Assembly: GCA_947178115.1 (NCBI GenBank)
Contig: CAMWXF010000060.1
Coordinates: 1-8,089 of the forward strand
Origin: an uncultured Lachnospiraceae bacterium
GTDB lineage: Bacteria > Bacillota > Clostridia > Lachnospirales > Lachnospiraceae
Direction of reading: 5' to 3'
Length of the DNA: 8,089 bases
Under the pieces are notes generated by a model. The model ran no database searches, was not told the origin of the DNA, and saw only the letters and a list, made by a program, of their open reading frames with translations. Shown here piece after piece: positions 1 through 6,165 of this stretch. The position numbers and the translations under genes were made by a program. Each line of letters opens with the position of its first letter. Within the stretch, counting starts at the first letter, position 1.

Positions 1-196
1 ACTATGCTAAAAGTCTCGTTCTTTCCATTCATTCGCAGAAAGCGTGTAAACATGACATTCGTGTCAGGGTATGTTGCTTACACAGGATAACTACTCCCTC
101 TTAACTTGTGAGATAATGTACCATAACCATCCCATATTGTCAAGCATTCCGCGCATTTTCAAACAACTTCTTTACTTCACTCATTACTGTTTAGGC
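1..196. other. Non-coding stretch downstream of the MATE gene
   Basis: No convincing gene is seen in this stretch. Open frames that cross it are short, have no ribosome binding site and overlap the MATE gene on the opposite strand. The only structure noted is the nested inverted repeat at 44-83. No hairpin with a U-tract is visible immediately after the MATE stop codon, so I cannot place that gene's terminator with confidence. The perfect 10-bp palindrome TTAGGCCTAA at 191-200 overlaps the stop codon but is too short to interpret. Confidence 0.6.
44..83. repeat. Nested inverted repeat with TTCG loop
   Basis: TGACA (53-57) and TGTCA (62-66) form a 5-bp stem closed by a TTCG loop. Around it, GTGTAA (44-49) pairs with TTACAC (78-83), and ACAT (50-53) can alternatively pair with ATGT (71-74). 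The inner and the extended outer pairing share base 53, so they compete slightly. There is no T-run on either side, so this is not a clear intrinsic terminator. It could be a weak factor-assisted 3' end for the MATE transcript, an operator, or chance. Confidence 0.35.
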
Positions 197-1579
197 CTAA
201 CTAATCCTCTGCAGCGTTTCCTCCGACAGAATCTTCTTTATATTAACCACAAACAACACCGTCGCCGTAGTCGCAGAGATAATATCCGATACAGGCTCCG
301 CCACATACACGCCCATCACTCCCATGAAATGCGGCAAAATCAGCGCCAACGGAATCAGCAGTATAATCTTGCGAAGCACCGCAATAAAAAGTGAGACCTT
401 TGCCTGCCCCAGCGCCAGAAAGGTAGGCTGGATACCGTTCTGCAGCCCGAAAACGAGCATGCCCGCCATAAAAATCGGTATAACCTGCCCGGTCAATGAT
501 ACAAGCTCCGCCTCGTTTGCAAAGAATCCCGCATAAAATCGCGGAAAGATCATGACCGTTGCCGTGGTCAGAAACCGAAATCCGAAGCATACACCGATCA
601 TCCACCGATACAGTCGTCTGACACGGTCAAAATTTCCCGCACCATAGTTATAGCTGACGATAGGAGTCATTCCCTGTGTAAAACCGCTCATGGGCGCGGA
701 GAAAAACTGCATAATGCTCTGCATGATGGTCAGAGACCCGACATGCATGTCACCTCCGTAAACCTGCAATCCGTGATTCAAGACAATACTGATGAAGCTC
801 TCCGTCGCATTCATAATAAACGGTGATATCCCCAGTGCAAACACGCTCTTTAATATTCTGCCGTCCGGACGCATACAGTTCTTTCGTATCTTAAGCGAAG
901 ACTTTCTGCCCATGAGAAAACTTACGACCCACAGCGCGCTTAAGGCCTGTGAGATCACGGTAGCCGTCGCCGCGCCTCTGACGCCCATACGAAAGCCGAA
1001 GATGAATATCGGATCTAAGATAATATTTGCCACCGCCCCGATCAACACGGAAAGCATCGCCGTCCGTGACCTGCTCTGGCAGATGATGAAAGCATTTAAT
1101 CCAAGCGCCAGCTCCACGAAAAGCGTTCCCGCCAGATAAATGGACAGATAATCCGTCGCATAGCCGATGGTAGCATCGCTTGCACCGAACATATAGAGCA
1201 ACGGTTTCTGAAAAGCATAGAAGAACGCCATCAGCGCCACGGTACAGATGAGCAGAAAACTGACGCTGTTGCCGAGTATCTCCTCCGCCCGCTGCCGATC
1301 ACCCTTCCCCAGCCAGATCGCTGCGAGCGGCGCCGCACCGTTACTGATGAACGCCGAGAATGCCGAGACAAACATTGTGATACAGAAGGTTACACCCACG
1401 CCCGTCAACGCATTTGCGCCCACACCTTCCATATGTCCGATATAAATCCGGTCAATGATACTATATAAAATATTGATGATCTGCGCAACGATTGCGGGAA
1501 ACGTCATGCTCACCATCAGTCTTCCGACGGAATCCGTTGCCATCCGCTCCTCACGGGTTTTTGCGGTTTCAGCAGTCAT
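197..1579 (-). CDS. MATE-family multidrug/cation antiporter
   Basis: This encodes an inner-membrane exporter of about 460 residues, the usual size for the MATE family, whose members expel drugs or other cationic compounds in exchange for Na+ or H+. Hydrophobic segments run through the whole protein, consistent with twelve helices in two homologous halves. Family landmarks are visible: IIDRIYIGH (residues about 41-49), LGKGD (about 90-94) in the first cytoplasmic loop, NIILDPIFIFG followed by MGVRGAA (about 185-204) closing the first half, and QGMTPIVSYNYGAG (about 302-315), the equivalent loop of the second half. The pattern is closest to the MepA-like branch typical of Firmicutes, but I cannot name the substrate. 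The start at 1579 is chosen because AGAGGGG (1587-1593) lies 7 nt upstream. The frame stays open to an ATG at 1666, but that codon has no ribosome binding site and would add a polar, cysteine-containing leader foreign to the family. The gene is divergent from the lipase-like gene and appears monocistronic here. Confidence 0.95.
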   Translation of the reverse strand: MTAETAKTREERMATDSVGRLMVSMTFPAIVAQIINILYSIIDRIYIGHMEGVGANALTGVGVTFCITMFVSAFSAFISNGAAPLAAIWLGKGDRQRAEEILGNSVSFLLICTVALMAFFYAFQKPLLYMFGASDATIGYATDYLSIYLAGTLFVELALGLNAFIICQSRSRTAMLSVLIGAVANIILDPIFIFGFRMGVRGAATATVISQALSALWVVSFLMGRKSSLKIRKNCMRPDGRILKSVFALGISPFIMNATESFISIVLNHGLQVYGGDMHVGSLTIMQSIMQFFSAPMSGFTQGMTPIVSYNYGAGNFDRVRRLYRWMIGVCFGFRFLTTATVMIFPRFYAGFFANEAELVSLTGQVIPIFMAGMLVFGLQNGIQPTFLALGQAKVSLFIAVLRKIILLIPLALILPHFMGVMGVYVAEPVSDIISATTATVLFVVNIKKILSEETLQRIS

Positions 1580-1712
1580 AGTCACACCCCTCTTGTCAGC
1601 CTCCAAATCCATCCGGCAAGTGCATGACGCGGTCTGACTGAACAACCCAAAAGTGTGCTTGCACATCGAATTTGAATTTGCTACGATACATTATAGAAAT
1701 ACACAATACTAC

Positions 1713-1740
1713 ATTATACCGTGATGCCCGTATTTTGCAA
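1713..1740 (-). promoter_or_regulatory. Likely sigma-A promoter of the MATE gene
   Basis: Read on the minus strand there is TTGCAA (1735-1740, four of six matches to TTGACA), a 16-bp spacer and a perfect TATAAT (1713-1718). Transcription would begin near 1706 and give a leader of roughly 125 nt before the ATG at 1579. A second perfect TATAAT lies 23 bp further downstream at 1690-1695 but has no recognisable -35 box at the right distance. No equally good promoter was found on the plus strand for the divergent lipase-like gene. Confidence 0.55.
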
Positions 1741-1760
1741 CCGGCACATAGGAGAATACC

Positions 1761-3155
1761 ATGAAGACACCCTTTAAAGCACTCGCGAAAGTTCTGTCGG
1801 CACTCATCATACTGCTGGCGCTCAACATACGCTCCGTCTGCACTTTCCTGTTCTATGCCGGACGGATTGAAACCCGTTTTCCCTCTGCCTGTACTGCTGC
1901 AGAGATCATCTGCTATATTCTGATTCTGTACATTAACTTTTTTCCCACACTGACAGTGCGTAAAGTCTCTACCACGCGCAATAAGATTCTGGAAGACGGC
2001 ATCGCCCTGCTGCAAATCTTCCTGTTCACCACGGCCGTGGAGATCGTCTGCTGTATTGCCATGCTGATCATAGGGCTTCCCGCCGGAGAGGATACTGCAT
2101 TCAGCCATCCTTTCTTCTGGCTGCGTCAGTTCGGTCTTGCATTTTTAATCGAGTTTATCCTTTTCTGGAACGGCATTCTGCGTGTCTATGTGACCTCCGT
2201 ACAGCTTGGCATCAAATGGCGTGTGATCGGTGCCGCCTGCGGCCTGATTCCGATCGTACACCTGTATGTGCTCTGCCGAATCATTCGGATTGCCGGCAAC
2301 GAGGTGATCTATGAAAATGAAAAGTACCTGCTCAATCAGGTTCGCGCCGAGAATCAGGAATGTCGGACGAAGTATCCTGTTTTGCTTGTACACGGCGTAT
2401 TTTTCCGGGATTTTCGCTTCTTCAATTACTGGGGCAGAATCCCAGCAGAGCTTAAGAGAAATGGTGCAGTCCTGTTCTACGGAAGTCAGCAGTCCGCCGC
2501 TTCCGTCGCCGACTGCGGAGAAGAACTCGCCGCACGGATCAGACAGATCAGGGAGGAGACCGGCTGCGACAAAGTCAACATCATCGCCCACTCCAAGGGC
2601 GGTCTGGACAGCCGCTATGCGATCTCCAAATGTGGCGCAGCTCCCTATGTAGCCTCTTTAACGACCATTAACACGCCCCACCGGGGCTGTATCTTTGCGG
2701 ACTATCTGCTGGACAAGATTCCGGATTCCGTATGCAATAAAGTATCTTCCAAATACAATGCGGCACTGACCCTGCTCGGCGATACCAAACCTGATTTTAT
2801 GGAGGCCGTACAGGATCTGACCGCTTCCGCCTGCACCGGACGAAACGAAGTGCTTCCCGACAGCCCGCAGGTATATTATCAGAGCGTAGGTTCCCGGATG
2901 AACGCTGCATGCAGCGGCAGATTCCCCCTGAACATGTCCTACCCCATGGTAAAGCATTTCGACGGAGCCAACGACGGTTTAGTCTCTGTTGACAGCATGA
3001 AATGGGGCAGCCGCTTTACCTGCCTGACCGTGCCCGGCGGCAGAGGTATCTCTCACGGCGATATGATCGATCTGAACCGTGAAAACATTGCCGGTTTTGA
3101 TGTGAGGGAATTTTATGTAAACCTCGTTCATGAACTAAAGGAGCGCGGGCTCTAA
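1761..3155 (+). CDS. Membrane-anchored lipase-like alpha/beta hydrolase
   Basis: This 464-residue protein has an N-terminal membrane part and a C-terminal hydrolase. Five hydrophobic segments are visible at about residues 8-33, 43-66, 80-106, 118-141 and 152-173. The hydrolase begins at YPVLLVHG (205-212), the oxyanion-hole strand. The nucleophile elbow is AHSKGG with Ser278, followed by the NTPHRG stretch (304-309). Probable acid and base are Asp405 in NDGLVS and His432 in SHGDM. Spacing and flanking residues resemble bacterial true lipases such as the Pseudomonas and Burkholderia type (GHSHGG, NDGLV, HLDEVN), which cleave triacylglycerols or other carboxylic esters. Lipid substrate is therefore plausible but not shown. 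Those secreted lipases have a signal peptide, whereas this one has a multi-span anchor. An odd count of five spans would put the enzyme outside the cell, but the basic residues after the last span leave topology uncertain. AGGAG (1750-1754) sits 6 nt before the ATG. The gene is divergent from the MATE gene and convergent with the lipoprotein gene, so it is probably transcribed alone. Confidence 0.88.
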   Translation: MKTPFKALAKVLSALIILLALNIRSVCTFLFYAGRIETRFPSACTAAEIICYILILYINFFPTLTVRKVSTTRNKILEDGIALLQIFLFTTAVEIVCCIAMLIIGLPAGEDTAFSHPFFWLRQFGLAFLIEFILFWNGILRVYVTSVQLGIKWRVIGAACGLIPIVHLYVLCRIIRIAGNEVIYENEKYLLNQVRAENQECRTKYPVLLVHGVFFRDFRFFNYWGRIPAELKRNGAVLFYGSQQSAASVADCGEELAARIRQIREETGCDKVNIIAHSKGGLDSRYAISKCGAAPYVASLTTINTPHRGCIFADYLLDKIPDSVCNKVSSKYNAALTLLGDTKPDFMEAVQDLTASACTGRNEVLPDSPQVYYQSVGSRMNAACSGRFPLNMSYPMVKHFDGANDGLVSVDSMKWGSRFTCLTVPGGRGISHGDMIDLNRENIAGFDVREFYVNLVHELKERGL

Positions 3156-3185
3156 TGATCATCATCCAGACAAAGGAGACCCGCG
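3144..3185. other. Hairpin in the convergent intergenic region
   Basis: The lipase-like gene and the first lipoprotein gene converge with only 75 bp between their stop codons. CGCGGG (3144-3149), inside the last lipase codons, pairs with CCCGCG (3180-3185). TCT (3151-3153) continues the pairing with AGA (3177-3179) after a one-base bulge. A second small hairpin, GCTTG-ATCA-CAAGC, lies at 3189-3202. Neither is followed by a clear T-run on either strand; the TCTTTTTA at 3227-3232 is beyond them on the plus strand. The pair may contribute to termination in both directions, but this is not a textbook terminator. Confidence 0.3.
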
Positions 3186-3230
3186 TCCGCTTGATCACAA
3201 GCTGCGCCAGATCTCCTATACGCTATCTTT

Positions 3231-5774
3231 TTACTCCGCCATATAGATCGCCACAGCCTTCTCGATCCGGTCAAGCGCCTGTTCTAATGACTGCGTGCCG
3301 TTCATGTACCCGATTCCTTCCGTAAACACCGCATCTTCCAGCATTTGATCGGGAACATACGCCGTATTTACCGTTGACAGCTCTTCCCGCAGCGCTGCAA
3401 TCAACTCATCGGTCGGCCAGTAGATCGTAAAATCAATCATATTGCCTTCCTCATCTATGGTACATACGCCGCCGTACCCTCCGTCCGCTCCCAAGTACTC
3501 CTCCTGCGGCGTAAACTGCTTGTCAAATGCCGCCTGATTCAAGGGCAGTCCCCCGTATGCACTCTGTGCTTCCACAGACAGGAACACATCCAGAAATCCG
3601 TAAGCCAGATCAGACTGCTCTGACGCAGCGCTGATGCCCAGCATGGTATACGGCTCAAATACATTGCCGCACTGTCCCTTCATGGGCACGACCTTCGCCT
3701 CTTCAAGTCCTTTCACTCTGTCAAGCGACATTATCTGCATATAGTTATACGCTGCATCGACCCACCCGGCGATCATATGCTGCTCGCTGCCCACATACGA
3801 CATAATATCCATATTGACGCTCCAGTCCGTCTCGTCCATGCGCAGTCCGCTATATTCCTTCGTCCACTCGTTCCGCTGCTCATAATAGCTTATGACTTTC
3901 TCATCCAGGCCGTCCATCTGGGCATCGAAGATGCGTTTGCACTGCTCCAGATACCCGCCGATCACGTCCTTGTCTATGCTGCCATCCGCTGCGACCCACT
4001 TCGGCTCACTCACACCCACAAATCTTTTCAGGACGCCGCGCTCGCCGCTGACGCCGAGAATGTTTTTCGTCGGATACTTCTCTCTGAGTTTCTCTACAAC
4101 CGCTGCTATATCTGACATATCTGTCACATTTTCCATGCCGTCCGATGCAGCCGCAATCTTCGGAACTGAAACCGTCGCCGAAACCACATACGCCTTACCG
4201 TCACGGGCGAGCGCGTCGATTATATTATCAAACAACGGCTCTTTTGCACTGTACTCTGCAAGGTAATCGGTCATATCGACCAACAGTCCTTTTCCTATAT
4301 AAGAGTCAAGCGGCAGACCATCCATCACCAGAAGATCCGGTCCTTCCCCTGCCATGATCTCCGTATTCAGCTTCTTGATCGCATCCTCCCTCGTCACGGA
4401 ACTGTCACCTCCCATGCCCACTTGATAAGACACGAAGACATCCGCATGCTGCGTCTGATAGTAAGAAATCGCCTGCCTGATCGAATCCTCCTCCTTGAGA
4501 CTGTAAATCGTCAGTATGTTCTCCGGCACGGAAGGAATGTTGGGATCATAGGTAAACTTAAGCACCTTACTGTTGGAAAAAAGTGCCATAAATACGCCCG
4601 ACTCAAGCTGCACCATATCAGTAATACAATAGTTCGGATTAATGAGCTGGGAAAGATTACCGTCTACGATCTGCTCCATCATATTGCCGCCTACTACATG
4701 GCGGTGTATTCCCCTCTTGCCTACAACATAGACGGTACTGTCCTCACCGGGAAGAAGGAACATCGTAGCGTAATCTGTCCCGTTAAAGTTCCGGTCATCA
4801 TAGTTGCTGTCCACAAACTCCGTAAGCACCTCGTCCGGAATAAACGCTTTCGCCTCCAGATCGTATACCGCCGGCGTATCCGCCTCGTCCCAATCGTTGT
4901 CGATGACCAGCAGATTATCCCTGACCCAGATCCACTGCGGATTATAATCCAGCGTCAGAATCTTCTCTGCACTGCCGTCCCGCGATATCTCATAGATACC
5001 CCGATATGTACTTGCGAAGATACGATTATCCGTGCCAATCGCAACCTGCTCAAAGTGCATTTCCTCTTCCGTCAGCTTCGCTGTCACCGGGATCTCCGTG
5101 CCGTCCGGTAAAAACAGCGTCAGATAATAACTCCAGTTAAAGGGATCGTCAAACATACTTGATTCCTCCTCAGACTCGTCATCATCTGCAACCGACTCAC
5201 CATCCTGCGTTTCAGCTTCGTCTGCGCCTTCATCCTGCGCATCTGCCCCGTCCGCATTCTTACCCTGTTCCTCTGAATTTTCCGAATCAGCCGCATCCTG
5301 CCCGTCTGATTCCGCTACCGGCGCGCTGCTGCCCATGTCCGCAGTAATCGCTGCCACCGTGCCGTCCGGCGCCATGCACATACTGTTGATATAATTCCCT
5401 TCCTCCCGCATAGCCATATACCATTCCGGCATTTCACTCTCCCACGTAACGCCCTGATCCTTGGATACCAGCGTCCCCGTGTTTTTGTCCAAAATCACCA
5501 GACTGCCGTCCTCCCGGACACACAGATCCATAGGATACATTGACTGCTCCGACAAATCAGTTTCATCCTCCACATACCGTCCCATGGCTGCCGGATCGTT
5601 ACCGCCATTATTTTCATTCTCCTGTCCGCCGTCCGACGTGCCCACATTCTGCCCCGCACCTCCGGCACCACTGTCCGATCCGCCGCTTCCCCCGCCGCAG
5701 CCCGCCATAACAAATACCATGGTTCCCGCAAGCAACAAACTGATTATCTTCGTCCAACTCTTCCTAACCATCAT
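3231..5774 (-). CDS. Lipoprotein: propeller-like domain fused to ABC solute-binding domain
   Basis: This 847-residue protein should be anchored to the outer face of the membrane and bind a small ligand. A basic N-terminus, a hydrophobic core and the lipobox VMAGC (lipidated Cys26) are followed by a Gly/Ser/Asn-rich tether to about residue 62. Residues about 64-415 are rich in short beta-strand and turn patterns (PDGT, EDGS, SRDGS) and contain a good Asp-box, SKDQGVTW (104-111), which suggests a beta-propeller. That part is interrupted at about 147-206 by a very acidic Asp/Glu/Ala/Ser linker. Residues about 418-847 look like a family-1 extracellular solute-binding protein: IRQAISYYQ, then LNTEIMAGEGPDLLVMD (469-485), the KGLLVDMTDYL segment, GMLGIS-like ligand-domain motifs (MLGISAAS, 711-718) and LPLNQAAF. 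The length is about twice that of a typical solute-binding protein. AAGGAG (5784-5789) lies 9 nt before the ATG at 5774, favouring it over the second Met. The next gene upstream is its paralogue. No permease or ATPase gene is visible, so the ligand and the partner transporter are unknown. Confidence 0.88.
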   Translation of the reverse strand: MMVRKSWTKIISLLLAGTMVFVMAGCGGGSGGSDSGAGGAGQNVGTSDGGQENENNGGNDPAAMGRYVEDETDLSEQSMYPMDLCVREDGSLVILDKNTGTLVSKDQGVTWESEMPEWYMAMREEGNYINSMCMAPDGTVAAITADMGSSAPVAESDGQDAADSENSEEQGKNADGADAQDEGADEAETQDGESVADDDESEEESSMFDDPFNWSYYLTLFLPDGTEIPVTAKLTEEEMHFEQVAIGTDNRIFASTYRGIYEISRDGSAEKILTLDYNPQWIWVRDNLLVIDNDWDEADTPAVYDLEAKAFIPDEVLTEFVDSNYDDRNFNGTDYATMFLLPGEDSTVYVVGKRGIHRHVVGGNMMEQIVDGNLSQLINPNYCITDMVQLESGVFMALFSNSKVLKFTYDPNIPSVPENILTIYSLKEEDSIRQAISYYQTQHADVFVSYQVGMGGDSSVTREDAIKKLNTEIMAGEGPDLLVMDGLPLDSYIGKGLLVDMTDYLAEYSAKEPLFDNIIDALARDGKAYVVSATVSVPKIAAASDGMENVTDMSDIAAVVEKLREKYPTKNILGVSGERGVLKRFVGVSEPKWVAADGSIDKDVIGGYLEQCKRIFDAQMDGLDEKVISYYEQRNEWTKEYSGLRMDETDWSVNMDIMSYVGSEQHMIAGWVDAAYNYMQIMSLDRVKGLEEAKVVPMKGQCGNVFEPYTMLGISAASEQSDLAYGFLDVFLSVEAQSAYGGLPLNQAAFDKQFTPQEEYLGADGGYGGVCTIDEEGNMIDFTIYWPTDELIAALREELSTVNTAYVPDQMLEDAVFTEGIGYMNGTQSLEQALDRIEKAVAIYMAE
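4110..4144. repeat. 35-bp exact block shared with the paralogue (copy 1)
   Basis: This block, coding for part of the NVTDMSD region of the solute-binding domain, is identical to 7039-7073 in the other lipoprotein gene, in the same orientation about 2.9 kb away. It is the longest exact match I noticed between the two genes, and many shorter ones surround it. It reflects gene duplication and could serve as a site for recombination or gene conversion. Confidence 0.85.
5157..5336 (-). other. Acidic low-complexity linker inside the lipoprotein
   Basis: Residues about 147-206 of the downstream lipoprotein are almost entirely Asp, Glu, Ala, Ser, Gly, Gln and Asn, with runs such as ADDDESEEESS. The segment interrupts the propeller-like part between APDGTVAAITADMG and YYLTLFLPDGT. 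It would be a disordered, strongly negative loop on the cell surface. The paralogue's corresponding segment is cut by the window edge, with only KGDTNAEEPS remaining. Confidence 0.7.
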
Positions 5775-5813
5775 ATTGATCCTCTCCTTGCATAGATTGC
5801 TGTCTAAGTCGTC

Positions 5814-5843
5814 ACATTACTGTCCACTCCCGGCCATACTCAA
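5814..5843 (-). promoter_or_regulatory. Weak candidate promoter for the downstream lipoprotein gene
   Basis: On the minus strand TTGAGT (5838-5843) and TAATGT (5814-5819) are separated by 18 bp. The -10 box matches only at the three most conserved positions (T, A and the final T). It is placed sensibly, about 40 bp before the start codon and immediately after the inverted-repeat element. A promoter upstream of the element is equally possible; I found no better match there. Confidence 0.25.
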
Positions 5844-5849
5844 TACCCA

Positions 5850-5986
5850 GCGCAGATGGAAGTGAATATCTTAAGGAGTCCCTAGAACAGCGCCAGCACT
5901 TAGCGAGGTTTCCCACGAGCTTAGTGTCTGTTGCGCTGTGAAAGGAGCGAAAGCGCGACTCCGTAGATATTCACTTCCATCTGCGC
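5850..5986. repeat. 137-bp element with perfect 22-bp inverted repeats and nested stems
   Basis: The arms at 5850-5871 (starting GCGCAGATGGAAG) and 5965-5986 are perfect reverse complements over 22 bp. After a small internal loop the stem continues with GGAGTC (5875-5880) and GACTCC (5957-5962). Inside, ACAGCGC (5887-5893) pairs with GCGCTGT (5933-5939), CAG (5894-5896) with CTG (5928-5930), and CACTTAGC (5897-5904) with GCTTAGTG (5919-5926) with one mismatch. A short GC-GAAA-GC hairpin is possible at about 5947-5954. The result is a branched RNA-like fold, possible on either strand. No T-run follows, so it is not a simple terminator. The roughly 93 bp between the arms is far too short for a transposase. 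It fits a non-autonomous mobile element or dispersed intergenic repeat, or a structured RNA or leader element. No target-site duplication is obvious. Confidence 0.8.
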
Positions 5987-6068
5987 GTCCGTCTTAGCTG
6001 CCCCATAGAACAATAACGCTCCCAACACAGACAGCATACCAGATCAATCTCTAAAGTCTCTCTAACAC

Positions 6069-6111
6069 AAAAAATTGTAACTGTTCAGAACCATCTTCTG
6101 AACAGTTACAA
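6069..6111 (-). terminator. Strong intrinsic terminator of the upstream lipoprotein gene
   Basis: TTGTAACTGTTCAGAA (6075-6090) and its exact reverse complement (6096-6111) form a 16-bp perfect stem with a 5-nt loop. On the minus strand the hairpin is followed by a run of six T, complementary to the A-run at 6069-6074. It lies about 55 nt after the stop codon at 6166. On the plus strand the hairpin is followed by A rather than T, so it acts in the minus direction only. Confidence 0.9.
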
Positions 6112-6165
6112 AAAATTACAATATCCTCTTCTTAAACCCGAATATTCCCGGCACACATTCCTACG

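Larger units (their letters stand above)
5775..6165. other. Structured spacer between the two lipoprotein paralogues
   Basis: This 391-bp spacer has no supported gene. Read on the minus strand (the direction of both flanking genes) it contains, in order, an intrinsic terminator at 6069-6111, about 80 bp without recognised signals, the 137-bp inverted-repeat element at 5850-5986, a weak promoter-like pair at 5814-5843, and the ribosome binding site AAGGAG at 5784-5789. The terminator implies that the downstream lipoprotein gene is at least partly transcribed from its own promoter. Confidence 0.8.

Noticed and set aside
71..394. 107-codon open frame on the plus strand at the left edge
   Set aside because: More than half of it is antisense to the MATE gene, the product is His/Arg/Asn-rich low complexity, and no ribosome binding site precedes it.
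1580..1666. Longer MATE start at 1666
   Set aside because: The extra 29 residues are polar and cysteine-containing, the ATG has no ribosome binding site, and the ATG at 1579 has a good one.
1596..2108. 170-codon open frame on the minus strand across the divergent spacer
   Set aside because: It is antisense to the start of the lipase-like gene, runs through the promoter region and has no recognisable motif.
3189..3202. GCTTG-ATCA-CAAGC as a terminator
   Set aside because: The stem is only 5 bp and is not followed by a T-run on either strand.
4422..5111. 229-codon open frame on the plus strand
   Set aside because: It lies wholly antisense to the lipoprotein gene, has no ribosome binding site seen, and its product is rich in His, Arg and Ile with no family motif. 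It is a reading shadow of a well-supported gene.
5850..5986. CRISPR or insertion sequence at the inverted repeats
   Set aside because: There are only two arms, in inverted rather than direct orientation, and the interior is too short and frame-poor to encode a transposase.
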